Positions 43,848-53,777 of a stretch of 64,000 nt of DNA are shown here, piece after piece. Under the pieces are notes generated by a model. It was given only the letters and a program-made list of their open reading frames with translations. It was not told where the DNA came from and did not search any database. The position numbers and the translations under genes are program-made. The DNA is from Gammaproteobacteria bacterium (GTDB taxonomy: Bacteria > Pseudomonadota > Gammaproteobacteria > JAADGQ01), in NCBI GenBank assembly GCA_021648145.1, contig JAKITI010000013.1, positions 24,708-88,707 on the forward strand, written 5' to 3'. Positions within the stretch are counted from its first letter, which is position 1. The number at the start of each line of letters is the position of its first letter.

Positions 43848-45974
43848 TTATTGGACGACCGAGGTGTCGCTAACGGTGAAAGCGTTGCCATCACTGGCCA
43901 AAAAGGTGGCGATGGCGGTTTGCATGACCGTCGTCACCGTTGCGTTGGCTGTGGGGTCAAGAATGGATCGGTGATCACCGCTGGTAAATCGCAGTACATG
44001 TTTGAGATTGGTGCCAGATACCGAGTCGCTGGTGGGCGTGAGCCCGAGATAAGCAAAAAGCGGGTCGCTGCCCGATAGCGGCGCTGCTACCGTATCTGCA
44101 GGGGCGAGTGTTGTGACATTGTTGGGAATAACCTGATCGGGCAGGTTGCTGTCGCCATCACCTATCACTTCAATCATCAATACACCGCGACCACTGGCGC
44201 TATCGCGTGTGGGGTTGGAGGCTTGGGTGTAGTTGATTGGGTCTCCGCTGTCGATCAAAGTCTGCGCCGCCGCCAGAAAAGACTCGTAATCGGCTGTGCC
44301 TTTAACAACGCCCGCGCCTGCAAGGCCTGCCGCAATGACTGGGCCAAAACTGGCAGAGCCGTCGAGCAGTTTGGCAATACCACCACCCGGCATGGCCACC
44401 ACTATATCGCGCAGATTTGGTTCCAGCGCGGCGAAGACCAGCCCCACCATGCCGCCCAGCGAGTGACCGACAAAGTAGACTTTGTTGATATCAAAGTCTG
44501 CACCGTTGCCATCGTAATCCATGGTCGCTAGAGCATTAAACAGTGCGAACTGGTCAGCCACACTCTGGCGCAGGTTGTCGCGCGTCACCTGTAAATTGCC
44601 CAGATTGATGAAATGTTTGCCCGAGCTGTCGGCTGTACCATCGGGGCAGGGGAAGGTGATGCCTTCGGCACAGGAAGTAAGTGTGGCGTTGTTCGCCAAG
44701 TCGATATCGAAGGTGCGTTCGCTGCCGTTGATGTAGAGTGCATGGGTTGGTGCCAAGCCGTGCAGCGGCAGGTCGATGGCGACGGTAGCAAAACCGACAC
44801 TCGCCAGTGTTTCGGCAATGGCTAACATGGCGCTGCGGTTACTGGTAATGCCGTGTTGAAACATGACCACGGGCCAGCCGCTGTTGGGTTTCATCTCCTT
44901 ATTACTGGGAGTAGAGACAAGCAGTGGTACAACTTCATCGCTGACTTTATCAGGGGTCGACATATAACGGGTCAGGTTGCTGCCACCTGCACCCGTCCAA
45001 TATTTGCTGAGCGGGTCAGCCGGGCTGCTGCTGGCATTGCTCAGATAGTAGGGCAGAGTCAGTGTGCCGACGTGTACATTTGCAATGCCGGCGGGACCGC
45101 CAACGAGTTGCGATGCGGTGCCGATGGGCTTACTGATAATGGCTGAGCTGCTGCTTGTTGACACTCCTTTAACGGCCGTTAATACATCGCCAATGGATTG
45201 AGTTGAAAATACCCAGCTCACTGCAACACTGCTGCTGGGGATGCTCTGTCCTGCCAGCGCAGCTTCCTGTGCATTAGTTAAAGGGCGCAAGGCTTCCAGT
45301 GCAACAGCTTGTTCATCGGTTAATACTTTGACTTGGCTAACACCATCAATATGCAGTGGTTGGGGGGATTTAGTGATGTTGTAAACGCTGTCCGGCACTA
45401 GGTTGCGGCCATCGGTGGACTGGATGCCAGTAGTCAATGCCGCCAAGTAACTGCTGGCGGGTTTGAGGGGTTTGATCGGCACGATGGCGATGGTTTTGCC
45501 GCTACTATCGACCGAGGAAACGCTGGCAACATAATCGACACCGTAGACCAGTTCTGAGGATACCGTATCGACAAGGCCAAAGGCATTGAGTGTTACCTCA
45601 AACAGTTTGACGGTGTTTGGCCCAAGCGTGCTGGCTTCGGCGGCGGCACCGATGGTGGTTTTAAGGGGCGCAACCGTGGAAAAACCATCCAGAGAGTTCA
45701 TCGCCACCTTGGGATCCGTCGGATCATTTTCATCCTCGACGCTTATATTTAGTGTCGCATCTGTTGGATGAGCTCCCGTAAAGGGCGTGGCACCGAGAAA
45801 GGCAAAATTATTAGGGGAGGGAACTTCACTGGCGGAGGGATCGAATCGAGCAACTAAATTACCGCCATCCCCTCGGTCGATCATTAAATCAGCTTCAACA
45901 CGCGTATCCGTGTCATCACAAGCGCTTAATAGCAGCGCAGCCCCAACAGCAGAAACAACCCATTTCTTTTGCAT
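43848..45974 (-). CDS. VolA/Pla-1-family lipase or phospholipase, lipoprotein
   Basis: 708 aa. The lipobox is LLLSAC (Cys near 19), so it is an outer membrane lipoprotein. The N-terminal 300 residues are Ig-like or beta-rich; the hydrolase domain has FQHGITSNRSAMLAI, the nucleophile in VYFVGHSLGGMVG and a late His (SGDHRSILDP). These are hallmarks of VolA, the Vibrio surface lysophospholipase that lets cells use exogenous phospholipid. As first gene of the operon it could release fatty acids that the DUF1302/DUF1329/RND parts move (inference). Confidence 0.85.
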   Translation of the reverse strand: MQKKWVVSAVGAALLLSACDDTDTRVEADLMIDRGDGGNLVARFDPSASEVPSPNNFAFLGATPFTGAHPTDATLNISVEDENDPTDPKVAMNSLDGFSTVAPLKTTIGAAAEASTLGPNTVKLFEVTLNAFGLVDTVSSELVYGVDYVASVSSVDSSGKTIAIVPIKPLKPASSYLAALTTGIQSTDGRNLVPDSVYNITKSPQPLHIDGVSQVKVLTDEQAVALEALRPLTNAQEAALAGQSIPSSSVAVSWVFSTQSIGDVLTAVKGVSTSSSSAIISKPIGTASQLVGGPAGIANVHVGTLTLPYYLSNASSSPADPLSKYWTGAGGSNLTRYMSTPDKVSDEVVPLLVSTPSNKEMKPNSGWPVVMFQHGITSNRSAMLAIAETLASVGFATVAIDLPLHGLAPTHALYINGSERTFDIDLANNATLTSCAEGITFPCPDGTADSSGKHFINLGNLQVTRDNLRQSVADQFALFNALATMDYDGNGADFDINKVYFVGHSLGGMVGLVFAALEPNLRDIVVAMPGGGIAKLLDGSASFGPVIAAGLAGAGVVKGTADYESFLAAAQTLIDSGDPINYTQASNPTRDSASGRGVLMIEVIGDGDSNLPDQVIPNNVTTLAPADTVAAPLSGSDPLFAYLGLTPTSDSVSGTNLKHVLRFTSGDHRSILDPTANATVTTVMQTAIATFLASDGNAFTVSDTSVVQ

Positions 45975-46055
45975 ATTTAACTCCCCTTGCTTGCCATTCT
46001 TAGTGTGGTCGTCAGTGAGAACTGAACTACAGAGTGTCCGAATTTTTTTATATAA

Positions 46056-46088
46056 TATGAGCTATAAATCATCTTGTTGTAGCTCATA
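46056..46088. promoter_or_regulatory. Inverted repeat upstream of the lipase/RND operon
   Basis: TATGAGCTA / TAGCTCATA, a perfect 9-bp inverted repeat with a 15-nt spacer, lies 82 bp upstream of the lipase ATG and 40 bp after the hpnD-like stop. It could be an operator or a weak terminator of the upstream gene; there is no clear T-run on the minus strand. Confidence 0.45.
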
Positions 46089-46128
46089 ATATAGTCTTTT
46101 TTGGTATATATAAAGAATTTATAGCCCA

Positions 46129-46986
46129 CTACTTTAAGTTTTTATACAAACGCTTCTCTTTTCGGGATGTTTTATAAGCAATCCATAGTTTACGTAGAGG
46201 CGTTAATTTGGTGCGATGCTCTAGCACTCGAAAGCCATCTTTTTCGATTTCATCCAATGTTGCTTTATATATTTCAGCCATCATCAGGCCACTCACTTGT
46301 GGGTAACGATCTATATCCGGTAGTTTTTCCAGGGCTGAATTATAATATTGCCTTGCCCGGTCAGCCTGAAATTTCATCATTTGTTGAAAATTATCGGATG
46401 TCTTGTATTGAAAGATATCCTGCCTGGATATACCAAAACGTTGCAGGTCATCTTGTGGCAAATAAATACGACCTCGACCCGCATCCTCGCGCACATCTCG
46501 TAAAATATTAGTTAACTGTAAAGCGGTACCTAAATCTTCAGCATATTTGAGAGTTTTACGATCGGTATAGCCAAAAATTTCAGCGGACATTAAACCTACA
46601 ACACTCGCCACGCGGTAACAATAGAGAGCTAAGTGTTTGAAGCTTTCATACTCGCTGTGTTGAAGATCCATCGCCATGCCGTCGATAATTTCCAGAAAAT
46701 ACTCTTGAGGAAGGTGATGGTTTTGGCGCGCTTCGTCTAAAGCTTTGCTGACAGGATGCTGTGCATTTCCAGAAAAAACAGCATCAATTTCACTACGCCA
46801 CCATTGCAGTTTAGTATGCGCAATGGCTTCATCATTGCATTCATCCACAACATCATCGACTTCGCGGCAAAAAGCGTAGAGCGCAATGATCGCTTGTCGC
46901 TTTTTGGGAGGGAGAAAAAGAAAGCTGTAATAGAAACTTGAGCCGCTTTTTGATGCCTTATCTTGACAGTATTCGTTTGGAGTCAT
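46129..46986 (-). CDS. hpnD: Squalene/phytoene synthase family, HpnD-like
   Basis: Condenses two prenyl diphosphates; HpnD makes presqualene diphosphate in the hopanoid route. Aspartate-rich motifs are visible as DDVVDE (residues 43-48) and DVRED (after QLTNILRD). The start TPNEYCQDKASKSGSSFYYSF resembles HpnD. From ATG 46986 the protein is 285 aa; a longer TTG start at 47016 has no ribosome site. hpnC, hpnE and shc are not in the window, so CrtB- or SQS-like function is also possible. Confidence 0.82.
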   Translation of the reverse strand: MTPNEYCQDKASKSGSSFYYSFLFLPPKKRQAIIALYAFCREVDDVVDECNDEAIAHTKLQWWRSEIDAVFSGNAQHPVSKALDEARQNHHLPQEYFLEIIDGMAMDLQHSEYESFKHLALYCYRVASVVGLMSAEIFGYTDRKTLKYAEDLGTALQLTNILRDVREDAGRGRIYLPQDDLQRFGISRQDIFQYKTSDNFQQMMKFQADRARQYYNSALEKLPDIDRYPQVSGLMMAEIYKATLDEIEKDGFRVLEHRTKLTPLRKLWIAYKTSRKEKRLYKNLK

Positions 46987-47118
46987 TTTAGAGAGAAATT
47001 TCCGTACTTCGAACAATCATTTGAATTATTGGATTATACTAACTTTTTAAATAAAAAAACCTGCCAAATTGGGTATGATAAGCAGAATTAATAGAATGAC
47101 ATCGTAAAGAGATATTGC

Positions 47119-49524
47119 ATGGCTATCAATGATAAAAAAAGCAGGTACTCAACATTTTTGTTGTGTGGTGCACTTCTGGTGGGTTGCAGCAGCGATAAGG
47201 CACCAAAGATTAGTGAGCTGCAAAAAGGACAAGTTCTTTTTGATAAAGGTGATTATGTAGAAGCTCAAACTGCATTAATAACGGCACTTGAGGTCGTTAA
47301 AGATGAGAGCAAGCTTACTGATATTTATTATCTTTTGGCCAAAGTTGAAGAAAAAAACAAAAATTGGGCTGCTGTTTTTAAATACTATTCAAAAGTCATT
47401 GAACTTGACCCTGACCATGTTGAGGCTCGAATCAAACTAGCCAAGCTCTATCTGCAAGCGGGCAAGAGTGATAAATGCCGTGAGATGGTTGATTTTGTTT
47501 TAGCAAAGAACCCGAATGAGCCTGAAGCGCGAATGATTCGTGCGGTCATGATGGCAAATGATGGAAAAATTGATGATGCAATCAAAGAGGCCAAGGCTGT
47601 TTTTGATGCTGATGCAACGCAGTCTGGCGCGGCAATTTTGTTATTGACGCTTTACACCAAGGCGGGTGATTTGAGTGATACTGATGCCGTATTGCAGCGT
47701 GCAATTGAAGCAAACCCTAAAAGTGCAGCACTTCACCTCTCTCTTTCACAGATTTTACTCAATCAGAATCAACCTGAAAAAAGTGAACAGCTTTTAAAAC
47801 AGTTGGTCTCTATTGAGCCTGAAGAACTCAAGCACCGTGTTCGTTTGGCTACTTTCTATTCAAATACCAATCAACTGGAAAAAGCTGAAAAAGTATTGAG
47901 AGCTTTGGTTAACCTTGACCCGAAAGATCCACAGCGAGTCGTTCTTTTAAGCAAGTTTTTAGCCTCGAAAAAAGGCAGTGAAATGGCTGAAAAAGAGCTG
48001 ATGACTGCGATAGAAGATCAGCCTGAAGCGCTGACATTGCGCTTTGCTTTAGCTGAGTTATATATGTCATCACAACGTTTGGATGAAGCTGAAAAGCTTT
48101 ATAGAAATATTGTACAGCTTGATCACTCTGGTGAGGGTGGCATTCTGGCACGTAATAAACTGGCACTTGCTTTATTGCAAGAAGGGCAGTCTGAAGAGGC
48201 GGGTTTATTGTTGGATGAGGTACTTCAGAACAATCCATCTGACCGTGATGCATTGCTTGCACGAGGTAAATTGTCGCTTTCAAAACAAGAGGCTCAAGAG
48301 GCCATTAAAGATTTGGAAGCCGTTCTGAAAGTACAACCTGATTCAGCAGGTGTATTGAAACTTCTAGCGCTGGCTTATGCGGCAAATTCAGAGCTGGAAA
48401 AAGCTAAACTCAGGATGAGAAAATCACTGTCGTTACACTCTGGTGATGTGGGTGGGTGGTTCGGATTAACTCGAATTTTGATGGCCAATGAAGAGTATGA
48501 TGCCGCACTGGATGCTGTTAACCAGTTACTTAAACTGTCTCCCAAACATTTAGAAGGGCTTTTGGCTAAGATTGATGTTCAATCTAAACAATTGGATTGG
48601 AAAGGCGCGGAGCAGACGGCAGCCGTGATTAAGTCGGTTTACCCTGATCAAGCGGTGGGCTATTACCGATTAGGGCAGCTTTACCAAGCGCAAGGCAAAG
48701 AGAGTGAGGCCAACTCAGAGTTTGAAGGTGCTTTGGAGCGTTCAAAGGATTCATCAGAACCACTCACTGAGCTGTTTCGAATTTACAAGAATTTTATTAT
48801 TCAAGGGGATGCTGATAGTGCGATTAAATCGATTAATAAAATACTTGAAAACTCACCTGAACTGGCTGCAGCTTATGCTTTATTGGGTGAAGTGTATGCC
48901 TTTAATAATGAGTTTAAAAAATCTGAAAATGCTTTTTTAACCGCAATTGAATACAACCCGCGTCATGCTGATGCGTACATGGATCTTGCAAATCTCTATT
49001 TAACACAAAAAAACAGAGAGGCAACGATACGTACTTATCGTCAAGCACTATCAGTGATGCCGGAAAATCTTAATATTGCTTTGGAGCTGGCGAAGGTTTA
49101 TGAACTGGCGGGTGATGTCGAAAGTGCTATTTCAGTCTATGAATTTTTACGCAAAAAAAATACCAGTGTTGATGTGGCGACCAATAATCTGGCCGTATTA
49201 CTTGCAACCCGTCAGGGTGATGAATCCAGTCTAAATCAAGCTCTGGAGTTGGTGCGTCATTTTGAAACATCTAAAAACCCTGTCTTTCTTAATACATTGG
49301 GTTGGATTTTTTATAAGAAAGGAGAGCTGAACCGAGCGCAATCACTGCTAGAGCGAGCGGTCAAACAAGCGCCTCATGTTGCAATTTTTCAATATCATCT
49401 AGGAATGACTTTTTATAAACAAGGAAACATCACACAGGCAAAAGAACATCTGAAAAAAGCAATTAATTCAAATGAAAGTTTTGTAGGCAGAGAAGAGGCC
49501 AGTATAACCTTAGATAAAATATAG
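47119..49524 (+). CDS. TPR-repeat lipoprotein (PrsT-like)
   Basis: 801 aa with a lipoprotein signal peptide (lipobox LVGC, Cys near 23) and about 20 tetratricopeptide repeats filling the rest, recognised by A-x-x-x-Y/F and ...ALxxxP patterns such as NWAAVFKYYSKVIELDPDH. Size and layout resemble PrsT, the TPR lipoprotein of exosortase/PEP-CTERM systems, and a PEP-CTERM protein is encoded at 61970; the link is inference because no exosortase gene is near. It would be a scaffold in the periplasm. Downstream mutarotase follows 11 nt later. Confidence 0.75.
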   Translation: MAINDKKSRYSTFLLCGALLVGCSSDKAPKISELQKGQVLFDKGDYVEAQTALITALEVVKDESKLTDIYYLLAKVEEKNKNWAAVFKYYSKVIELDPDHVEARIKLAKLYLQAGKSDKCREMVDFVLAKNPNEPEARMIRAVMMANDGKIDDAIKEAKAVFDADATQSGAAILLLTLYTKAGDLSDTDAVLQRAIEANPKSAALHLSLSQILLNQNQPEKSEQLLKQLVSIEPEELKHRVRLATFYSNTNQLEKAEKVLRALVNLDPKDPQRVVLLSKFLASKKGSEMAEKELMTAIEDQPEALTLRFALAELYMSSQRLDEAEKLYRNIVQLDHSGEGGILARNKLALALLQEGQSEEAGLLLDEVLQNNPSDRDALLARGKLSLSKQEAQEAIKDLEAVLKVQPDSAGVLKLLALAYAANSELEKAKLRMRKSLSLHSGDVGGWFGLTRILMANEEYDAALDAVNQLLKLSPKHLEGLLAKIDVQSKQLDWKGAEQTAAVIKSVYPDQAVGYYRLGQLYQAQGKESEANSEFEGALERSKDSSEPLTELFRIYKNFIIQGDADSAIKSINKILENSPELAAAYALLGEVYAFNNEFKKSENAFLTAIEYNPRHADAYMDLANLYLTQKNREATIRTYRQALSVMPENLNIALELAKVYELAGDVESAISVYEFLRKKNTSVDVATNNLAVLLATRQGDESSLNQALELVRHFETSKNPVFLNTLGWIFYKKGELNRAQSLLERAVKQAPHVAIFQYHLGMTFYKQGNITQAKEHLKKAINSNESFVGREEASITLDKI

Positions 49525-49535
49525 GAAATAGACTT

Positions 49536-50441
49536 ATGAATACAGATATAGCCGTGTTAAACAGTCGTTTTGGTATTGAAAATCAAGTTGTATTTAAAAC
49601 AATTTCAGATAATTTTTTGGTCGTTGAAATAAATAATGCTCATGCGACTGCAAGTATATCTCTGCAAGGAGCCCACTTGATGAGCTGGGCGTTGAAGGGT
49701 GGCGAGCCGGTCATATGGATGTCTCAAGAGGCCAGCTTTAAAGCTGGAAAGTCAATACGCGGCGGGATTCCTGTCTGTTGGCCCTGGTTTGGAGGTCATT
49801 CAACGGATTCATCAAAGCCTGCTCACGGTTTTGCACGGACTGCATTATGGGAAGTGATTCAAACAGAAGCATTAAAAGAGGGCGCAACGCTGATTGCTTT
49901 TCGTCTGATACAAGATGATAAAAGCCATGATGGGTGGCCTTACTCCGCTGAGCTGGAGATACATTTCATTATTGGTGAATCACTTAAAATTGATCTGGTG
50001 ACACGTAATACGGGTCAATCTGCAATCACTGTGGGTGATGCATTGCATACCTATTTTTCTGTGAGTGACGTTCGAAATATTACGATCAGTGGATTAGAAG
50101 GTTGCCCATATCTGGATAAAGTCGATGGCAGCGAGCAGAAAAAGCAGCAGGTGGGAGCTGTAAAATTTGACCAGGAAACGGATAGAATCTATTTGGAATC
50201 CACTGAGGACTGTGTGATTGATGATCCGGGTTTAAAACGCCGTATTCGAATCAGCAAGCTCAACAGTGAATCAACAATTGTCTGGAATCCCTGGATTGAA
50301 AAATCAGAACAGATAGGTGATATGGGGCAGGATGGCTATCTCAATATGGTTTGTGTGGAAAGCGCAAACGCAGCAGATGATGTTGTATTGCTGGCACCTG
50401 GAGATAAGCACCATTTATGGGTTCGTTATAGTGTCGAGTGA
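49536..50441 (+). CDS. yeaD: D-hexose-6-phosphate mutarotase
   Basis: Interconverts the alpha and beta anomers of hexose-6-phosphates. The 301-aa aldose-1-epimerase-like protein has ISLQGAHLMSWAL, RGGIPVCWPWFG and the HGFARTALWEV segment that carries the catalytic His; a later VGDALHTYFSV completes the site. It overlaps the YhbQ-like gene by about 11 nt. Connection to the neighbouring TPR gene is unknown. Confidence 0.9.
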   Translation: MNTDIAVLNSRFGIENQVVFKTISDNFLVVEINNAHATASISLQGAHLMSWALKGGEPVIWMSQEASFKAGKSIRGGIPVCWPWFGGHSTDSSKPAHGFARTALWEVIQTEALKEGATLIAFRLIQDDKSHDGWPYSAELEIHFIIGESLKIDLVTRNTGQSAITVGDALHTYFSVSDVRNITISGLEGCPYLDKVDGSEQKKQQVGAVKFDQETDRIYLESTEDCVIDDPGLKRRIRISKLNSESTIVWNPWIEKSEQIGDMGQDGYLNMVCVESANAADDVVLLAPGDKHHLWVRYSVE

Positions 50442-50730
50442 GTGGCGCATTTATATTGTTTGCTGCTCAGACAGTAGTTTTTATACAGGAATTACAAAAG
50501 ATGTTTCACGCCGCATTGATGAGCATAATCAGGATAACTTGAAAGCAGCGAAATATACGCGAGTGAGAAGGCCCGTCAGGTTGATATATGAAGAGTCAGT
50601 GGCCACACGTTCAGAAGCAGCAAAGCGTGAATGTGAAATTAAACAGATGAGCCGGAAGGAAAAAGAAGCTCTTATCAATAAGGCCCCGCATAAGCAGGGC
50701 TTCTTTGAAGTTGAAGTAGCATCATGCTAA
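50431..50730 (+). CDS. yhbQ: GIY-YIG nuclease superfamily, YhbQ/UPF0213-like
   Basis: Small single-domain protein, 99 aa from GTG 50431. It has [23 protein letters not shown], the GIY-YIG core with Y..V...YTGI and Arg, and the ERE-like AKRECEIKQ with the catalytic Glu. Bacterial YhbQ proteins are DNA-nick binding or weakly nucleolytic. The in-frame extension to 50317 would lie inside the mutarotase gene, so I use the GTG, which overlaps that gene's stop. Confidence 0.82.
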   Translation: MSSEWRIYIVCCSDSSFYTGITKDVSRRIDEHNQDNLKAAKYTRVRRPVRLIYEESVATRSEAAKRECEIKQMSRKEKEALINKAPHKQGFFEVEVASC

Positions 50731-52328
50731 TTTATTAGCTCTATTCCCTGGCTGTGCAGGTATTCATCATAAGTTCCCTGATAATCAACAAGACCTTCAG
50801 GTTTCATATCAATAATACGTGTCGCCAGTGATGAAACAAACTCACGATCATGGCTCACAAAGATCAGTGTGCCTGGGTAATTTTCCAGCGCCAGATTTAA
50901 TGCCTCAATTGACTCCATATCCAGGTGATTGGTGGGCTCGTCCATCACAAGTATATTATGATTTTGCAGCATTAAGCGACCAAACATCATGCGGCCTTGC
51001 TCTCCTCCAGAGAGTACTTTGACAGATTTGTTAATATCGTCACGAGAAAACAGCAAGCGCCCTAAAGTGCCGCGAACCACCTGATCATCATCACCTTCTT
51101 TAGTCCATTGCGCCATCCAGTCAAATAGTTTGATATCTTCTGCGAAATCAGCGGTATGATCTTGTGCAAAAAAACCAACATTTGAATTTTCCGACCATTT
51201 AACCGCGCCGCTATCCAGTTCAAGATCTCCAACCAAGCAACGAAGCAGGGTGGTTTTACCAATACCATTCGGGCCAATGATTGCAATACGTTCGCCGACT
51301 TCCGCCATCAGGCTTAACTCTTTAATCAATTTCAGGTCGTCAAAACCCTTATTCATTTTTTCAATTTCTAATGCCAAACGATAAAGCTTTTTATCTTGAT
51401 CAAAACGAATAAAAGGGCTGACTCGGCTGGAAGGTTTGACTTCATCCAATTGTATTTTGTCAATTAACTTAGCGCGAGAGGTGGCTTGTCGTGCTTTGGA
51501 TGCATTGGCAGAAAAGCGACTGACAAAACTTTGTAGCTCTGCAATTTGTGCTTTTTTCTTGGCATTGTCCGACAATAAACGTTCACGAACTTGAGTCGCA
51601 GCCGTCATATATTCATCGTAATTACCTGGGAAAAGGCGGAGTTCACCATAATCCAGATCCGCCATGTGAGTGCAAACACTGTTCAGAAAATGACGGTCAT
51701 GCGAGATGATAATCATCGTACTGTTGCGTGCTTTAAGGATCTCTTCCAGCCAGCGAATAGTATTGATATCGAGGTTATTTGTTGGTTCGTCCAGCAGTAA
51801 AATATCTGGGTTAGAAAAGAGTGCCTGAGCTAATAAAACGCGCAGTTTCCAGCCGGGGGCAATCGTGCTCATCAGGCCGTCGTGTTGATCTTGCGGAATA
51901 TCCAATCCTAACAAAAGTTCACCCGCACGCGATTCTGCGGTGTAACCGTCCATTTCAGCAAACTGAACTTCAAGGTCTGCGACTTTCATACCATCGTCTT
52001 CACTCATTTCAGGCAATGAATAGATACGATCACGCTCTTCTTTGATCTCCCACAATTCAGTGTGACCCATGATGACGGTATCAATGACTTTATAGTCTTC
52101 ATAAGCAAACTGATCCTGGCGCAATTTACCGATGCGCTCATTGGCATCAATAGAGACACTGCCAGCAGAAGGTTCCAGATCATTGCCGAGAATCTTCATC
52201 AATGTTGATTTTCCACAGCCATTAGCACCAATCAAGCCGTAGCGATTGCCATTGCCAAATTTGACAGAGATATTTTCAAAAAGGGGTTTGGCCCCGAACT
52301 GCATGGTGATGTTGGCTGTTGTTAACAA
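50727..52328 (-). CDS. ybiT: ABC-F translation factor/ATPase
   Basis: Soluble ABC-F protein of 533 aa that acts on the ribosome, close to E. coli YbiT along its length (N-terminal [18 protein letters not shown] and the shared [10 protein letters not shown] stretch). Two ATPase domains: [12 protein letters not shown] and [11 protein letters not shown], then [28 protein letters not shown] and [13 protein letters not shown]. The linker between them with arginine/lysine helices contacts the tRNA/E site. It converges on yhbQ with a 4-nt overlap of the ends. Confidence 0.94.
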   Translation of the reverse strand: MLTTANITMQFGAKPLFENISVKFGNGNRYGLIGANGCGKSTLMKILGNDLEPSAGSVSIDANERIGKLRQDQFAYEDYKVIDTVIMGHTELWEIKEERDRIYSLPEMSEDDGMKVADLEVQFAEMDGYTAESRAGELLLGLDIPQDQHDGLMSTIAPGWKLRVLLAQALFSNPDILLLDEPTNNLDINTIRWLEEILKARNSTMIIISHDRHFLNSVCTHMADLDYGELRLFPGNYDEYMTAATQVRERLLSDNAKKKAQIAELQSFVSRFSANASKARQATSRAKLIDKIQLDEVKPSSRVSPFIRFDQDKKLYRLALEIEKMNKGFDDLKLIKELSLMAEVGERIAIIGPNGIGKTTLLRCLVGDLELDSGAVKWSENSNVGFFAQDHTADFAEDIKLFDWMAQWTKEGDDDQVVRGTLGRLLFSRDDINKSVKVLSGGEQGRMMFGRLMLQNHNILVMDEPTNHLDMESIEALNLALENYPGTLIFVSHDREFVSSLATRIIDMKPEGLVDYQGTYDEYLHSQGIELIN

Positions 52329-52519
52329 TTTTTTATTCCTGAGTAATTAATAGTAGGCATCTGAGAAAAATAGCAGCGCATTATAGCGGATGCTGGCGCC
52401 CTTTCTCAAATTCACCGCTATTTAATTTTTTCATATCTGACCTCAGCCCATTTCAGCTAACTGACTTAAAAAAGGAGTAAGGCCTCAAATTATTTCTTCT
52501 CCAATAAAAAATACTCAGG

Positions 52520-52525
52520 TATAAT
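52520..52525 (+). promoter_or_regulatory. Likely -10 element for argD
   Basis: TATAAT, a perfect sigma70 -10 box, 70 bp upstream of the argD ATG. The -35 (TTCTCC at 52497, 17-nt spacing) is weak, suggesting a need for an activator. Confidence 0.45.
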
Positions 52526-52544
52526 CGAAGGTTTTTCATGAATG

Positions 52545-52568
52545 GCGGCCAATTTGGGCTGCTTTTTT
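52545..52568 (+). terminator. Terminator-like hairpin in the argD leader
   Basis: GCGGCC / GGCTGC (with one G-U pair) and a 6-nt loop are followed by six T's. It lies about 20 nt after the -10 box and before the argD start, so it would act as a leader attenuator rather than an end-of-gene terminator; ybiT points away. Confidence 0.55.
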
Positions 52569-52594
52569 ATTTTAGAGACATTTGATTTTAAGTT

Positions 52595-53767
52595 ATGTCA
52601 AAAAGTACATTAATGGCAAATTATGCGCGTCTTCCCGTCACTTTTGAACGGGGTGAAGGGGTGTGGCTGTGGAGTGACCAAGGTGAGCGCTACCTTGATG
52701 CGCTGAGCGGAATCGGGGTATGCAGTTTAGGGCATAGTCATCCAAATATAACAAAAGCTCTGTGTGAGCAGGCCGGAAAGCTTTTGCACACGTCTAATTT
52801 GTATCATATTCCTCAGCAAACGGCATTAGCTGAGCGCTTGACTTCACTTTCAGGTATGGAAACAGCCTATTTCTGCAACTCTGGTGCGGAAGCTAATGAA
52901 GCACTGATCAAGATGGCTCGCCTTTATGGACACCAAAAGGACATTGATCTGCCAGTGATTGTCACGATGAAATCCAGTTTTCATGGTCGTACGATGGGGG
53001 CATTGAGTGCGACAGGTAACCCTAAAATCCAGGTAAATTTCGAGCCGCTATTGCCTGGTTTTATACACATTGCCTATGATGATCTTGATGCGCTTGAAGC
53101 TATTTCAAACAATAAAAACATTGTCGCCGTATTGCTTGAGCCCATACAGGGTGAGGGTGGTGTAAATATTCCTTCAGCGGACTATCTATCGGGTGTGCGG
53201 TCAATTTGTGATCGTAATGAATGGCTGATGATGGTCGATGAAGTGCAGACGGGCATTTGTCGTACTGGCGACTGGTTTGCTTATCAGCACTGCAATATTG
53301 TACCGGATGTTATTGCATTGGCAAAAGGCTTGGGTAATGGGGTTCCAATCGGAGCGTGTCTAGCAAAAGGAGTTGCTGCAACTCTTTTTCAGGCAGGCTC
53401 TCACGGCTCAACATTTGGTGGTAATCCGTTGGTATGCAGTGTGGCATTAGCCGTGCTGGAAACGCTTGAAAACATGCAAGCTAGCCAACATGTTTTTGCG
53501 ATGGGACAGTTATTAAAAGATGGCTTGAATGAAGCCTTTAAAGATAAAGCCTATGTAAAGGCAGTGCGTGGCCAAGGGTTGATGATCGGTATCGAACTGG
53601 ATCGTCCGTGCACTGAGTTGATAGGCGCTGCTTTGGAAAATCACTTGCTGGTGAGTGTGCAGGCCGAGAAGGTCATTCGCTTATTGCCACCATTGATTAT
53701 TAATAAATCTGAGATTAAGCAGCTTGTCCGCGCTGTTTCTAGTCTTGTGAACACGTTTTGTGAGTAG
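52595..53767 (+). CDS. argD: Acetylornithine aminotransferase
   Basis: PLP enzyme of arginine synthesis making N-acetylornithine; some also act in lysine synthesis. 390 aa of class III aminotransferases: NSGAEANE (101-108 area), [25 protein letters not shown], and the PLP-Lys region [16 protein letters not shown]. The overlap with argF (8 nt by its GTG, none by its second ATG) makes an argD-argF operon, seen in several gammaproteobacteria. Confidence 0.93.
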   Translation: MSKSTLMANYARLPVTFERGEGVWLWSDQGERYLDALSGIGVCSLGHSHPNITKALCEQAGKLLHTSNLYHIPQQTALAERLTSLSGMETAYFCNSGAEANEALIKMARLYGHQKDIDLPVIVTMKSSFHGRTMGALSATGNPKIQVNFEPLLPGFIHIAYDDLDALEAISNNKNIVAVLLEPIQGEGGVNIPSADYLSGVRSICDRNEWLMMVDEVQTGICRTGDWFAYQHCNIVPDVIALAKGLGNGVPIGACLAKGVAATLFQAGSHGSTFGGNPLVCSVALAVLETLENMQASQHVFAMGQLLKDGLNEAFKDKAYVKAVRGQGLMIGIELDRPCTELIGAALENHLLVSVQAEKVIRLLPPLIINKSEIKQLVRAVSSLVNTFCE

Positions 53768-53777
53768 GATGTCACGC

